From positions 20,522 to 84,521 of the forward strand of contig CAUJHW010000114.1 of assembly GCA_963205005.1 (NCBI GenBank): a stretch of 64,000 bases of DNA, read 5' to 3'. Of this stretch, positions 1 to 9,281 are shown piece after piece. Each line of letters opens with the position of its first letter. The stretch's first letter is position 1. Source of the stretch: Pseudomonadota bacterium (GTDB taxonomy: Bacteria; Pseudomonadota; Alphaproteobacteria; Caulobacterales; Caulobacteraceae). The position numbers and the translations under genes were made by a program. The notes beneath the pieces are model-generated. The model saw nothing but the letters and a program-made list of their open reading frames with translations. It made no database searches and was not told the DNA's origin.

Positions 1-22
1 GTGGGGGGCTTAGGTGGCGATC

Positions 23-466
23 TTATGGCGTCGCGAAATAGGGGCGCAGCAACTCGACCATCTCGCGCGGAGGTCTCTTTGCCCGGCCTGCCATGTCGAT
101 GCAGACCGCCTGCAACTGGGCCTGGGCGATCAGCTCCTCGCCGCGCGTGATCCGCTGGCTGACCATCAGCCGCGCGCCCTGCACCGCGTCGTAGGTGGTG
201 CGCACCAGCAGGGCGTCGTCGATCCGCGCCGCGCGCTTGTAGTCGATCTCGACCCGGACCAGCGTGAAGGCTGTCGGCTCGGCCAGCGCCAGCAGCGCAG
301 TGTGGCTGATCCCCGCCAGCCGGAAGAAATCGCTTCGCCCGCGCTCGAAATAGCGCAGGTAGTTGGCGTGGTAGACCATGCCGGTGAAGTCGGTGTCCTC
401 GTAGTAGATGCGCACCGGCAGGACGTGCTCGCGGCCGTCCAGCCATCCGGAGGTGGGGTCGCTCAT
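23..466 (-). CDS. ybgC: YbgC-type acyl-CoA thioesterase of the Tol-Pal locus
   Basis: The 147-residue protein has the length and motif of hotdog-fold YbgC thioesterases. The motif [20 protein letters not shown] at residues 21-40 carries the catalytic Asp, followed by the ERxRxxFFR helix. YbgC hydrolyses short-chain acyl-CoA or acyl-ACP and usually precedes tolQ in the Tol-Pal operon; tolQ would lie just left of the window, which I cannot see. Its ATG overlaps the ruvB stop by four bases (ATGA), so it is probably translated with ruvAB. The order ruvA-ruvB-ybgC on one strand fits other alphaproteobacteria. Confidence 0.93.
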   Translation of the reverse strand: MSDPTSGWLDGREHVLPVRIYYEDTDFTGMVYHANYLRYFERGRSDFFRLAGISHTALLALAEPTAFTLVRVEIDYKRAARIDDALLVRTTYDAVQGARLMVSQRITRGEELIAQAQLQAVCIDMAGRAKRPPREMVELLRPYFATP

Positions 467-1488
467 TCGAACAGGTCCCCGCCGGCGGGAGGAATGATCT
501 TCGGCGGCGTCAGGCCGAGGTGGGCATAGGCCCGCGCGGTGGCCATCCGGCCGCGCGGCGTGCGCTGCAGGAAGCCCTGCTGCAGCAGGAAGGGCTCGAT
601 GACGTCCTCGACAGCATCCTTGGCCTCGGCGATCGCATAGGCCAGCGTCTCCACCCCCGCCGGGCCGCCGGCGTAGTTCTCGATCAGGGCCCGCAGGTAG
701 CGGCGGTCCAGCGAGTCCAGTCCGTGCTCGTCCACGTCCAGCCGGGCAAGCGCCGAGGCGGCGGCCTTGCGGTCGATGATCGCGGCCCCGTCGGCGGCGG
801 CGAAGTCGCGCACGCGGCGCAGCAGCCGCCCGGCCACGCGCGGGGTGCCCCGGGCGCGGGTTGCAATCTCGGCGGCGCCGTCGGCGGCCAGCGCCGTGCC
901 CATCTTCACCGCGGCGCCCATCAGCACCTTCTGCAGTTCGTCGTGGGAATAGAATTCCAGCCGGATGGGAATGCCGAACCGGTCGCGCAGCGGCGTGGCC
1001 AGCAGCCCCGCCCGTGTCGTCGCCGCCACCAGGGTGAAGGGCGCGAGGTCGATGCGGATCGATCGCGCCGATGGGCCTTCGCCGATCATCAGGTCGAGGA
1101 CGTGATCCTCCATCGCCGGATAGAGGATCTCCTCCACATTGGCCGGCAGGCGGTGGATCTCGTCGATGAACAGGACATCGCGCGGTTCGAGGTTGGTGAG
1201 GATCGCGGCCAGGTCTCCGGCCTTGGCCAGCACCGGTCCGGAGGTGGCCCGGAAGTTCACGCCCAGTTCGCGGGCGACGATCTGCGCCAGGGTGGTCTTG
1301 CCCAGCCCGGGCGGGCCGAACAGCAGCACATGGTCCAGCGCCTCGCCCCGGGCCTTGGCCGCCTCAATGAAGACGCTGAGGTTGCCCTTGGCCTGCTGCT
1401 GGCCGACGAACTCCGCCAGCGTCTGCGGCCGTAGCGCCTTGTCCGCCGGCTCGAACGGCGCAGGTTCGCCGGAAACGAGACGGGTCAC
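463..1488 (-). CDS. ruvB: Holliday junction branch migration ATPase RuvB
   Basis: This 341-residue AAA+ motor of the RuvAB branch-migration complex drives DNA through RuvA during recombinational repair. Walker A is GPPGLGKTT at residues 58-66 and Walker B is LFIDEIH around 106-112. The C-terminal winged-helix domain includes the [10 protein letters not shown] and [17 protein letters not shown] segments typical of RuvB. The start is GTG and overlaps the ruvA stop by four bases (GTGA); the stop overlaps ybgC by four. Length and motifs are fully canonical. Confidence 0.98.
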   Translation of the reverse strand: MTRLVSGEPAPFEPADKALRPQTLAEFVGQQQAKGNLSVFIEAAKARGEALDHVLLFGPPGLGKTTLAQIVARELGVNFRATSGPVLAKAGDLAAILTNLEPRDVLFIDEIHRLPANVEEILYPAMEDHVLDLMIGEGPSARSIRIDLAPFTLVAATTRAGLLATPLRDRFGIPIRLEFYSHDELQKVLMGAAVKMGTALAADGAAEIATRARGTPRVAGRLLRRVRDFAAADGAAIIDRKAAASALARLDVDEHGLDSLDRRYLRALIENYAGGPAGVETLAYAIAEAKDAVEDVIEPFLLQQGFLQRTPRGRMATARAYAHLGLTPPKIIPPAGGDLFE

Positions 1489-2099
1489 CGCCCCAGCTCC
1501 TGCAGGGCGGCCTTGATCAGGGCCGTGGCGTCGACGTCCTCGCCCAGGCGGATGGCGGCGGTCTCGACCACGCGGCGGGCGGCGGGCTCGGCGACGCCCA
1601 GGCCCAGCAGGGCGGCGACGGCTTCGCCTGTGGCCGACGGCTTCATCGGCGTGGGCTTGTGGATCTGGCCGTGGAAGGCCGCCACCGGGCCGTCGGTGAT
1701 CGGCTTGTCCTTGAGCTCGGTGACGATCCGCTGCGCCAGCTTGGGGCCGACGCCCTGGGCGCGGGCGACGGCGGCCTTGTCGTCGCGGGCCACCGCGCCG
1801 GCCAGCTCGGCCGGGGGCAGCACGTCCAGCACCGACAGGGCGGCCTTGGGGCCGACGCCCTGGATGGTCCGCAGCAGAACGAAGGCGCGGCGGTCATCGC
1901 GGCTGAGGAAACCGTAGAGGGTGAGCCCGGTCTGTTCGCCGAACTGGCTCTCCACGTGCAGCAGGGTCTCTTCGCCCACGGCGGGCAGCCGGCCCAGGGT
2001 GCGTGATCCGCAGCGGACCACATAGCCCACGCCCATGACGTCGATGAGCGCGTCCTCCTCGGACACCTCGGCCACGGTCCCGCGCAGGCGCCCGATCAT
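1485..2099 (-). CDS. ruvA: Holliday junction DNA helicase subunit RuvA
   Basis: I chose the ATG at 2099 because the protein then begins [12 protein letters not shown], the standard RuvA N-terminus, giving 204 residues. An in-frame extension to 2309 exists but lacks family similarity. Helix-hairpin-helix repeats ([14 protein letters not shown] and [19 protein letters not shown]) bind junction DNA, and the small C-terminal domain ending [12 protein letters not shown] contacts RuvB. RuvA tetramers hold the four-way junction square for RuvB. It is translationally coupled to ruvB. Unlike in many relatives, ruvC is not directly upstream but about 5 kb away at 7173-7667. Confidence 0.97.
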   Translation of the reverse strand: MIGRLRGTVAEVSEEDALIDVMGVGYVVRCGSRTLGRLPAVGEETLLHVESQFGEQTGLTLYGFLSRDDRRAFVLLRTIQGVGPKAALSVLDVLPPAELAGAVARDDKAAVARAQGVGPKLAQRIVTELKDKPITDGPVAAFHGQIHKPTPMKPSATGEAVAALLGLGVAEPAARRVVETAAIRLGEDVDATALIKAALQELGR

Positions 2100-2300
2100 G
2101 CGGGGCGCGCCTTTGCGCAGCCGTACGACGGCGCGCGAGCGGGGCGAATCACGTTCGGCATGTGTTCGCCATGAGTACCGTAGGGCGCGCGCAGGGGGAA
2201 TGTGCGTGGCGCCGACCTGCCCGGGGATCCGGCGCGGCTCCGGTCGATTGACAAGCCCCTCGGGCGCCCGGCAAGAGCCCGCCCCGGGGAGCGATCGACC

Positions 2301-3344
2301 ATGTCTCACAGCCTATCCGTCCGCGCGCTGCTGACCGCGACCCTGTTCCTGTCGGCGTACGCGGTCCGGGCGGCGCCGGTCGAGCCGATCCTGGACGTCC
2401 ACCTTCACGCCCTTCCGGCCAACGACCAGGGTCCGCCGCCGCTGGCGATGTGCACGCCGATGGATCCGATGCCGACCTGGGACCAGAGCCGTCCGGTCAC
2501 CGAGACCTTCCTGGCGCCGTTCAAGCATCCCGCCTGCAAGGACCCCGTGTGGTCGCCCATGACCGACGAGGCGGTGATGCGCGGTACGATCGCGATCATG
2601 GAGCGGCGCAACGTGATCGGCGTGGTCAGCGGCCGATTCGCCCGGGTGAAGGCCTGGCGCGCCGCCGCGCCTGACCGTGTGCTGCCCAGCCTGATGCCGG
2701 ACCTTCCACCCCGGCCGAACCTGGCCGCGGAACTGGCCGGGGCGAAGGCGAAGGGCGACATCGCCGTGCTGGGCGAGCTGGGGTTCCAGTATGAGGGCAT
2801 TTCACCCGATGACCCGAAGCTGGAGCCGATCTGGGCCGCGGCTGAGGCCAACGACATCCCCGTGGCGATCCACATGGGCCCGGGGCCGCCCGGCGTCGCC
2901 TATGCGCCCGGCTCGGGTTACCGGGCCAGGCTGAGCAGTCCGCTGCTGCTGGAGGAGGTGCTGGTCCGCCACCCGCGCCTGCGGGTGAACGTGATGCACG
3001 CCGGGTTCCCCATGCTGGACGACACCCTGGCGCTGCTCTACGCCCATCCGCAGGTCTATCTGGACACCGGCGTGATCGTCTACACGCAGCCCCGGCCGGT
3101 CTTCTATCGCTACCTGCAGGCGCTGGTGGACGCGGGGTTCGGCCAGCGGATCATGTTCGGCTCTGACCAGATGGTCTGGCCGGAAACGCTCGAGCGCAGC
3201 ATCGCGGTGATCGAGGCCGCGCCGTTCCTGAGCAGGGCCCAGAAGCGCGACATCCTCTACAACAACGCCGCCCGCTTCCTGCGTCTGGACGCGGCGACGC
3301 AGGCCAGGCATCGCGAGATGGGCCAGGCGCCCCGGCGCAGGTGA
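2301..3344 (+). CDS. Secreted amidohydrolase (Amidohydro_2 family, TIM barrel)
   Basis: The ATG at 2301 gives 347 residues with an N-terminal signal peptide (hydrophobic [15 protein letters not shown]). Mature sequence starts near [15 protein letters not shown], whose HxH supplies metal ligands. Later landmarks are [23 protein letters not shown] and [14 protein letters not shown], with the final Asp that activates water, then a helix ending [10 protein letters not shown]. This is the Amidohydro_2 pattern (hydrolases or decarboxylases). The substrate cannot be inferred. It lies between ruvA and ruvC on the opposite strand, so it is not part of the ruv operon. Confidence 0.85.
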   Translation: MSHSLSVRALLTATLFLSAYAVRAAPVEPILDVHLHALPANDQGPPPLAMCTPMDPMPTWDQSRPVTETFLAPFKHPACKDPVWSPMTDEAVMRGTIAIMERRNVIGVVSGRFARVKAWRAAAPDRVLPSLMPDLPPRPNLAAELAGAKAKGDIAVLGELGFQYEGISPDDPKLEPIWAAAEANDIPVAIHMGPGPPGVAYAPGSGYRARLSSPLLLEEVLVRHPRLRVNVMHAGFPMLDDTLALLYAHPQVYLDTGVIVYTQPRPVFYRYLQALVDAGFGQRIMFGSDQMVWPETLERSIAVIEAAPFLSRAQKRDILYNNAARFLRLDAATQARHREMGQAPRRR

Positions 3345-3365
3345 CCGCCGGAAATGCCCTCGGCG

Positions 3366-3581
3366 TCAGGCCTTCTTGACGAACTCGGTCCGGAGCACGA
3401 GGCCGCGCACCTTCTCGGCATTGCACTCGATCTCGTGGTCGTCGTCGGTGAGCCGGATGTTCTTGATCAGCGTGCCGCGCTTGAGCGTGACGCCGCCCGA
3501 GCCCTTCACCTTGAGGTCCTTGATCAGGGTGATGGAGCAACCTTCGGTCAGTTCAGCGCCGTTGGCGTCTCTGGGCGGCAT
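3366..3581 (-). CDS. PhnA/YjdM-type domain protein
   Basis: This small 71-residue protein starts at the ATG at 3581. It matches the C-terminal PhnA (YjdM) domain: DANGAELTEGCSITLIKDLK, then VKGSGGVTLKRGTLIKNIRL and DHEIECNAEKVRGLVLRTEF. The full E. coli YjdM has an N-terminal zinc ribbon that is absent here; single-domain versions are common. It is often annotated as an alkylphosphonate utilisation protein, but there is no phn gene nearby and the biochemical role is unclear. It is convergent with the amidohydrolase (22 bases between stops) and divergent from the sulfurtransferase. Confidence 0.85.
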   Translation of the reverse strand: MPPRDANGAELTEGCSITLIKDLKVKGSGGVTLKRGTLIKNIRLTDDDHEIECNAEKVRGLVLRTEFVKKA

Positions 3582-3696
3582 GGCAGGCAGGCTCCGGATG
3601 TCGAGGGCGCCGGGATAGACGCCTGAACCTGACTTGGGAAGCTGGCGCTGAGGCCAGCCGCGACCTAGCATCCGGAAAAATCCGGGAGATACGACG

Positions 3697-4590
3697 ATGC
3701 GCGCGGTTCTGGCGGTCCTGATGCTGATGCTGGCCCTGCCGGCCTGGGCGGGAACTCCCCGCGAGAAACTGGTGGTGACCCCGGCCTGGGTCGCCGAGCA
3801 CCTTGCTGACCCGGACCTGGTCATCCTGCAGGTCGGCGACAAGGCGGGCTTCGAGACCTCGCACATTCCCGGCGCACGCCTTGTGACCCTGGCCGACATC
3901 GCCGCGCCCTCCACAGGTCCCGACTCCCTGATCCTGCAGATGCCGGAGCCCGAGGCCCTGCGGGCGCGGCTGGTGGCGCTGGGGGTGTCTGACCGTTCGA
4001 AGATCGTGGTCTATCCGACGCGCGAGGGAATCCAGTCGGCGACGCGGGTGGTGTTCACCCTGGACGCGGCCGGCCTTGGTGACCGGACGTGGCTTCTGGA
4101 GGGCGGGCTGGCCGCCTGGATCGCGAACGGCGGCGCTGTGACTGCCGAGCTCAAGGCCGTGACGCCCGGGAAGCTGTCGCCTCTCAGGATGCGGCCGCTG
4201 GTGGTGGATGCGGCCTTCGTGAAGGGCCATGCGGGCGCGAAGGGCTTTGCCGTCGTCGACGCCCGCGCGCCGGAGTTCTACGCCGGGACCAAGGCGGGCG
4301 GGACACCGGCCCGGCCGCACAAGTCCGGCCACATCGCCGGCGCCGTCAGCGTGCCGTTCGTCTCGGTCACGACCCCGGACATGAAGCTCGCATCCGCCGA
4401 GGAGATCGCCGCGAAATTCAAGGCCGCGGGGGTCAAGCCCGGCGACACGGTGATCGCCTATTGCCATGTGGGCCAGCAGGCCTCGGCAACCCTGTTCGCC
4501 GCCCGCAGCCTGGGCCTCAAGGCGCTGCTCTATGACGGATCGTTCGAGGAGTGGTCGCGGCTTGACGGGGCGGTAGAGACCTCGAAGTAG
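3697..4590 (+). CDS. Periplasmic thiosulfate/3-mercaptopyruvate sulfurtransferase (double rhodanese)
   Basis: The 297-residue protein has a signal peptide (MRAVLAVLMLMLALPAWA) and two rhodanese domains, about 28-145 and 165-292. Only the second has a catalytic loop, AYCHVGQQAS with Cys256. The equivalent loop of the first domain, VYPTREGIQS, has no Cys, as usual for tandem rhodaneses. SHIPGA and GHIAGAVSVP are the CH2A motifs. It should transfer sulfane sulfur in the periplasm, but donor and acceptor are unknown. A GGGAGAT ribosome site precedes the ATG. It is followed by a TonB-dependent receptor on the same strand after a 204-base gap. Confidence 0.9.
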   Translation: MRAVLAVLMLMLALPAWAGTPREKLVVTPAWVAEHLADPDLVILQVGDKAGFETSHIPGARLVTLADIAAPSTGPDSLILQMPEPEALRARLVALGVSDRSKIVVYPTREGIQSATRVVFTLDAAGLGDRTWLLEGGLAAWIANGGAVTAELKAVTPGKLSPLRMRPLVVDAAFVKGHAGAKGFAVVDARAPEFYAGTKAGGTPARPHKSGHIAGAVSVPFVSVTTPDMKLASAEEIAAKFKAAGVKPGDTVIAYCHVGQQASATLFAARSLGLKALLYDGSFEEWSRLDGAVETSK

Positions 4591-4750
4591 CTCCGACAGG
4601 CGTCCAACGAATACGCATTTGTGACGGCGGACGGCGCGCACATAGGCGCCCGGCCGTCGATTGAGCCCCGGCGCGGCTGACGGCTGGCCGGGCGTTCCCT
4701 CGCAAGACACCCTCATCTCGGGATCGCGACGCCTTCATGCGGCGAAGCCG

Positions 4751-4762
4751 AGGTCGCGACCT
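4751..4762. promoter_or_regulatory. Perfect 12-bp palindrome upstream of the TonB-dependent receptor
   Basis: AGGTCGCGACCT is self-complementary and ends 32 bases before the receptor ATG at 4795, within the 204-base leader (4591-4794). The rest of that leader shows no riboswitch core I can recognise; a GAGGGG ribosome site lies just before the start. The position would suit a repressor site. A palindrome of this length made mainly of G and C can also occur by chance. Confidence 0.3.
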
Positions 4763-4794
4763 GTGTCGACGTCAAGAATTCGAGGGGATACTCC

Positions 4795-7137
4795 ATGAGC
4801 CCAATCCGCGCCCGCGCTCGCGCGCCCATCGCGCTGAAACTCGCCCTTCTGGCCGCCACGATGCTGGCCGCACCGGCTCTGGCCGCAGAGGCGCCGCCGA
4901 CGGCCGTGGAGGAACTGGTGGTCACGGGGTCTCGAGTCTCCGAGGCCACGGTGGCCATCGGCACCGACAAGGTCACCGCCACGGTCTCGATCACCAGCGA
5001 GGCGCTGTTGTCGGCGCCGGCCGGCATCACCGGCCTGAAGATGCTGGAGGGCCTGCCCGGCTTCAACGTCCAGGCCAATGACGCACTCGGCATGTACGAG
5101 TTCGGCAACTCGGTCTCGGTGCGCGCCTTCACCTTCCGCCAGATCGGCTTCCTGCTGGACAACATCCCCATGGGCCGGTCCGACCAGTTCGGCGGCAGCC
5201 CGATCTACCGCTACGTCGACAATGAGAATCTGGCCCGGGTGACCGCATCGGCCGGCTCGGGCGACGTGTCGCTGGCCAGCTACGCCTCGCTGGGCCCGAT
5301 CGTCAGCTACATCACCCGCGGGCCGGCGGAGGAATTCGGCGGCAAGGTCAGCTACAGCCGCGGCAGCGACGAACTGCTGCGAGGCTTTGTCCGGGTCGAC
5401 ACGGGCGAGCACGCCGGCTTCTCGGCGTTCGGCAGCTATTCCACCACATCGGGCGAGCTGTGGCGTGGCCCGGGCACCATCGACCGCGACCACTACGAGG
5501 GCCAGATCCGCTACCGGTTCGCCAACGAAGCCTCGCTGACCTTCCAGACGGTTCACAACAAGTACTTCGACTACGACAGCCCCTCGATCACCAAGGCGCA
5601 GTACCTGGGCACGGCCGGCGACATCTTCGGCCGAAAGGGGCGCAGCTTCGCCTATCTGGGCTACATTCCGACGCCCGGGGCCCTGGGCTCGGCGGCCACG
5701 GCCACCTCGCTGCCGATCACTGCGGCGGGGGTTCCGTACTCCAACGCAAACTACAACCAGTACTACAAGTTCGCGGTGAACAGCCGGGAGGACCACCTCT
5801 ATGGCCTGACGCTTGCGGCGCCCATCGGCGAGAGCATCGCGGTGTCGGTCACCGGCTACTATGAGGACAAGAAGGGCTACGGCGTCTCGCCGGAGGCCTA
5901 TGCCACCTCGCTCACGAACTACAACGCCGAGCGGCTGATCGTGGCCGGGCTGACCGCGCCCAAGGGTATCCAGTATGGCCTGTCCACGGTCGACGGCACC
6001 CGAAAGGGCGTCAACGGCCATGCCGACTGGACCTTCGGAATGCACGCTGTGCAGGCCGGCGCCTGGTACGAGGACGACAGCTATCATCGCACCCAGCAGC
6101 GCTACAACGTCGAGAACGGGCACCCCGACGGCGCGCCGCTGCTGAACGAGCCGGTGCACCTGCAGCGCAACTTCAACTCCACACGCAAGACGGTGCAGAT
6201 TTTCCTCAAGGACACCATCAGCCTGTTCGACGGCAGCCTGAAGGTGGACGTGGGCTTCAAGGGACTGGACATCGACTACGAGATCGCCGGCTACCGGAAC
6301 CCGGCTGACTTCATCAATCGCCGCACGCCGACCATCAAGGACAAATGGAAGGACTGGTTCCTACCGCAGGTGGGGGCGGTCTGGTCGGTCACCAGCCGCG
6401 ACCAGATCTTCGCGTCCTATTCCGAGAACATGGCCCTGCCGCAGGGCGCTGATGACATCTTCGCCACCGCCAGCCCGCTGGCGCCTGGGCCCGACGCGGA
6501 GAAAGCCAAGAACTACGAGATTGGCGTCCGCACCAACCGACCGACGTTCAACGCCGCCCTGGTGGGCTACTTCACCAAGTTCGACAACCGCCTGCAGGCG
6601 TTCGCCTCACTTGTGCCCGGCAGCACCACCACCGAGACCTTCTTCCAGAATGTCGGTGCGGTGGAGGCCCACGGCGCGGAGTTCAGCGGGCAGTGGAAGC
6701 CGGAAATCCTCGACGGGAAAATCTATTTCAACACCAACCTCTCGTACAATTCCGTCGAGTTCAAAGACGGCTTCGCCACCTTTGCCCTTGCCGGCAAGGT
6801 CGTGCCGGACTTCCCCAAGTGGCTGTTCCAGGGCGGCGTCACGGTCGAGCCGGTCCCGGGCGCGGTGATCAACGTCTCGGCGCGCCGGGTGGGTAAGCGC
6901 TTCACCAATTTCGTCAATTCCGAGAGCACCGGCGGCTACACGGTGTTCAACGCCTACCTGGACCTGGGAGACGGTTTCGCGGTCGGCCCGCTCAAGCAGG
7001 TCAAGGCGCGGGTGAACGTGGATAACATCTTCGACAAGGACTACCTGGGCACCATCACCACGACCACCAACACGCCCGCCACGTTCCGGCCGGGCCCGCG
7101 GCGGACCGTGCAGTTCACGCTGTCCACCGACTTCTAG
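4795..7137 (+). CDS. TonB-dependent outer-membrane receptor
   Basis: The 780-residue protein has a signal peptide (to about residue 30, APALAAEAP), a TonB-box-like EELVVTGSRVSE, a plug domain (about 40-160) and a long beta-barrel. It ends in LSTDF with the terminal Phe recognised by the BAM machinery. The plug segment with SVSVRAFTFRQIGFLLDNIP is typical. Such receptors import siderophores, cobalamin, sugars or other large nutrients; nothing here identifies the ligand. No FecIR or TonB/ExbBD gene is adjacent. With the amidohydrolase and rhodanese it forms a block separating ruvA from ruvC. Confidence 0.93.
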   Translation: MSPIRARARAPIALKLALLAATMLAAPALAAEAPPTAVEELVVTGSRVSEATVAIGTDKVTATVSITSEALLSAPAGITGLKMLEGLPGFNVQANDALGMYEFGNSVSVRAFTFRQIGFLLDNIPMGRSDQFGGSPIYRYVDNENLARVTASAGSGDVSLASYASLGPIVSYITRGPAEEFGGKVSYSRGSDELLRGFVRVDTGEHAGFSAFGSYSTTSGELWRGPGTIDRDHYEGQIRYRFANEASLTFQTVHNKYFDYDSPSITKAQYLGTAGDIFGRKGRSFAYLGYIPTPGALGSAATATSLPITAAGVPYSNANYNQYYKFAVNSREDHLYGLTLAAPIGESIAVSVTGYYEDKKGYGVSPEAYATSLTNYNAERLIVAGLTAPKGIQYGLSTVDGTRKGVNGHADWTFGMHAVQAGAWYEDDSYHRTQQRYNVENGHPDGAPLLNEPVHLQRNFNSTRKTVQIFLKDTISLFDGSLKVDVGFKGLDIDYEIAGYRNPADFINRRTPTIKDKWKDWFLPQVGAVWSVTSRDQIFASYSENMALPQGADDIFATASPLAPGPDAEKAKNYEIGVRTNRPTFNAALVGYFTKFDNRLQAFASLVPGSTTTETFFQNVGAVEAHGAEFSGQWKPEILDGKIYFNTNLSYNSVEFKDGFATFALAGKVVPDFPKWLFQGGVTVEPVPGAVINVSARRVGKRFTNFVNSESTGGYTVFNAYLDLGDGFAVGPLKQVKARVNVDNIFDKDYLGTITTTTNTPATFRPGPRRTVQFTLSTDF

Positions 7138-7145
7138 CCGTCAGG

Positions 7146-7172
7146 GGCCGCGGCGCGCGCAGCGTCGCGGCC
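7146..7172. terminator. GC-rich hairpin between convergent receptor and ruvC genes
   Basis: Seven-base arms GGCCGCG (7146-7152) and CGCGGCC (7166-7172) fill the short gap between the receptor stop and the ruvC stop. There is no T-tract on either side. It may serve as a weak two-way terminator for convergent genes, but this is position-based inference. Confidence 0.35.
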
Positions 7173-7667
7173 TCAGGCCACGCGTCGGGCCGTGCGAGCG
7201 TGGGCGTGCGCAATGGCGACCGCCAGGGCGTCGGCGGAATCCGACGCCGTCCTGCCGGCGGTCGGCAGCAGTCGGGCGATCATCCAGCCGACCTGCGCCT
7301 TGTCGGCGGCGCCTGTTCCAACCACAGCCTTCTTGACCACCGTGGCGGCGTACTCGGCCACAATCAGACCGGCGCGGGCCGGAACGATCATCGCCATGGC
7401 CCGCGCATGGCCCAGCTTCAGCGCTGACTGGGCGTTGTTGTTCATGAAGGTCTCTTCGACGGCCGCCTCGTGCGGACCATGTTCGGCCAGCACCGCCTCG
7501 ATCCCCTGGAACAGGCACAGCAACCGCTCGGCGAAGGGCAGGGTTTCCTTGGGTGCGATGACGCCATGGGCGACATGGGAGATCCGCGCGCCCTCGCAGG
7601 CAATCACGCCCCAGCCGGTGCGGCGCAGGCCAGGGTCCAGTCCTAGGATTCGAATCGGCGCGTTCAT
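7173..7667 (-). CDS. ruvC: Crossover junction endodeoxyribonuclease RuvC
   Basis: This 164-residue RNase-H-fold resolvase cuts Holliday junctions. It starts APIRILGLDPGLRRTGWG with catalytic Asp11, continues with EAAVEETFMNNNAQSALKLG (Glu71/72) and ends with SDSADALAVAIAHAH (Asp143/Asp146), giving the four acidic residues. Length is normal. It is transcribed in the same direction as ruvA-ruvB but lies 5 kb upstream, with unrelated genes on the opposite strand between them, so it must have its own promoter. yebC, a usual neighbour, is a further 8.5 kb upstream on the same strand. Confidence 0.97.
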   Translation of the reverse strand: MNAPIRILGLDPGLRRTGWGVIACEGARISHVAHGVIAPKETLPFAERLLCLFQGIEAVLAEHGPHEAAVEETFMNNNAQSALKLGHARAMAMIVPARAGLIVAEYAATVVKKAVVGTGAADKAQVGWMIARLLPTAGRTASDSADALAVAIAHAHARTARRVA

Positions 7668-7734
7668 CGTCTGTTCCGGTGAAGATGCCGGAATGACCTA
7701 GGCTCGGGAAGAGTGAACGGAGTGTAAAGCCGGG

Positions 7735-8421
7735 TCAGGCGCGACCGAGGATCTTGGCCTTCATTTCCTGGAACTCGGCGTCGCTGATGGCCCCGGAATC
7801 CAGCAACCCCTTCGCCCGCTGGATCTCGTCGACGATGTGCTCGCCGCCGCCGGAGCCGCCGACGGCCGTCCCCAGGTTCACGCCGCCCGACTGCGCCCGC
7901 ATTTCCTCAAGGCCATGGACACGGCGCTTCTCTTCCCAGGCCTGCTCCTCGTACTGCGCCCTCGCGTACATCTGCGCGGCGGCCTCGCTGGGAATGCCGT
8001 CCACGACGATGTTCTGGACCGACTGGCTTGCATGATCGAAGGCGATGTTCGAGCCGCAGAGGCCCTCCAGCACATTTTCCTCAAGTCGGACGTCCCGAAG
8101 GTCCTTCCACTGCATGTCGGCCATCCTGAAGCCGCCGAACAGGCCGCGCTGGAGGGTGAGTATGCGGCTGGATGTGATGGCGATGATGCGGCGGCGCCGG
8201 AACAGGGCGAAGACCCGCAGTTGCGCCGCCCTCGCGACAACGGTTTCGCCGGTCATCAGGGTCCGGTCCAGCAGGGCATCGAGCCTCGCGGCCCGCCCCT
8301 CTGCGCCCACGAAGACCAGCAGGGCCCAGATCGCCAGAGGGAGCAGGCCGAGCCCAAGTGAGAAGACGCAGATCGCCAGCCAGATGCCGACCGCGATGGC
8401 CAACTGTGTCAGGCCCTTCAT
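7735..8421 (-). CDS. Membrane protein with bacterial PH-like and SHOCT domains
   Basis: The 228-residue protein has an N-terminal hydrophobic hairpin (about residues 5-40). A PH-like beta domain follows (FALFRRRRIIAITSSRILTL and the ADMQWKDLRDVRLEEN region). A glycine-rich linker then leads to a C-terminal SHOCT motif (VDEIQRAKGLLDSGAISDAEFQEMKAKIL). SHOCT modules occur at the ends of many membrane-associated or oligomeric proteins and are thought to mediate interactions. The molecular role is unknown. It stands alone between ruvC and an M50 protease gene, all on the minus strand. Confidence 0.75.
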   Translation of the reverse strand: MKGLTQLAIAVGIWLAICVFSLGLGLLPLAIWALLVFVGAEGRAARLDALLDRTLMTGETVVARAAQLRVFALFRRRRIIAITSSRILTLQRGLFGGFRMADMQWKDLRDVRLEENVLEGLCGSNIAFDHASQSVQNIVVDGIPSEAAAQMYARAQYEEQAWEEKRRVHGLEEMRAQSGGVNLGTAVGGSGGGEHIVDEIQRAKGLLDSGAISDAEFQEMKAKILGRA

Positions 8422-8479
8422 GGATGCACTCCCCGGCCGCCGACGCCGCAGCGACGCTATCGGTCGTGGGCCGCTGCCG

Positions 8480-9253
8480 CTAGCCCTGCCAGAAGTGGAA
8501 GGCGTCCCAGCCGGCGCCTATCGCTTCCCGGGGCACGCCCAGAGCGGCCGTCAATCCGGCCGCGCCGGCGAACAGCAGCGCGCCGCCTCCGGGCAGGAAC
8601 AGGAGGATGGCCAGCAGCGCCAGCATCGCGACGCCTTCGGCCTTTCGGATCACAGGCCCCCAGGCGTGGGGCAGGAAGGGGCGGACCGCGTTGAAGCCGT
8701 CCAGCCCCGGGACCGGCAGCAGGTTCAGGATCAGCGCCATTGCCTGCAGGAACGCCAGCATGGCCACTGCGGACGCCAGTGGTCCGGCCTTGCCCTGTGC
8801 AAAGGGCGCCAGGCCGGCGGCCAGGGCCAGGAGCACGATCAGCGTCGCCGCCGGGCCGGCCAGGGAGGCGGCCGCGCGCCAGCCGCGGCTGCGCATAAGG
8901 TCGTTCCGCAGATAGACCGCCCCGCCCGGAAAGCCGATGCCGCCCAGCGCCAGGGCCAGGAGCGGGATCACCAGGCTGGTCCCCAGGTCGCCATAGCGAC
9001 GGGGATCGAACGACAGATAGCCCTTGTCCCGAACCGTCGTGTCGCCGGCCATGCAGGCCACGCGGGCGTGGGCGTACTCGTGAGCCATCACCGCGAGCAC
9101 CCAGCCGGTCAGCACAAAGCCGAACGTCAGGGGCGTGCGCGCTTCCGGGGCCAGGGCCAGCGCGGCGCCGCAGGCCAGAAAGGCGACGAGGAGGCACAGG
9201 CCGACGAGGTTATTGGGCGGTCTTGCGGGCGCGACCCGGACGGCGTTGGTCAT
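8480..9253 (-). CDS. Site-2 protease family (M50) membrane metalloprotease
   Basis: From the ATG at 9253 the protein has 257 residues and about six hydrophobic segments. The zinc site HEYAH (HExxH) is at 58-62 inside a membrane segment. The second motif NLLPVPGLDG, with Asp185, is the conserved x(N/D)xxPxxxLDG of S2P enzymes. It has no PDZ domain, like the short SpoIVFB/YwhC-type branch. These proteases cleave transmembrane substrates; the target is unknown. Longer in-frame starts up to 9316 are less likely because they would run towards the neighbouring cupin gene. Confidence 0.85.
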   Translation of the reverse strand: MTNAVRVAPARPPNNLVGLCLLVAFLACGAALALAPEARTPLTFGFVLTGWVLAVMAHEYAHARVACMAGDTTVRDKGYLSFDPRRYGDLGTSLVIPLLALALGGIGFPGGAVYLRNDLMRSRGWRAAASLAGPAATLIVLLALAAGLAPFAQGKAGPLASAVAMLAFLQAMALILNLLPVPGLDGFNAVRPFLPHAWGPVIRKAEGVAMLALLAILLFLPGGGALLFAGAAGLTAALGVPREAIGAGWDAFHFWQG

Positions 9254-9281
9254 GGGCGGGTGAATAGCGCAATCCGCGGGC

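Noticed and set aside
4591..4794. Cobalamin or other riboswitch in the TonB receptor leader
   Set aside because: I could not find a B12-box-like core or a credible multi-stem fold; only a short palindrome is visible.
4735..6159. Long minus-strand open frame of 474 codons opposite the TonB receptor
   Set aside because: It is antisense to a clear receptor gene, has Arg/Ala/Gly/Val-rich low-information sequence and no domain; typical of GC-rich DNA.
7640..7660. GATTCGAATC resembling a tRNA T-loop
   Set aside because: It lies inside the N-terminal codons of ruvC and no acceptor or anticodon stem surrounds it.
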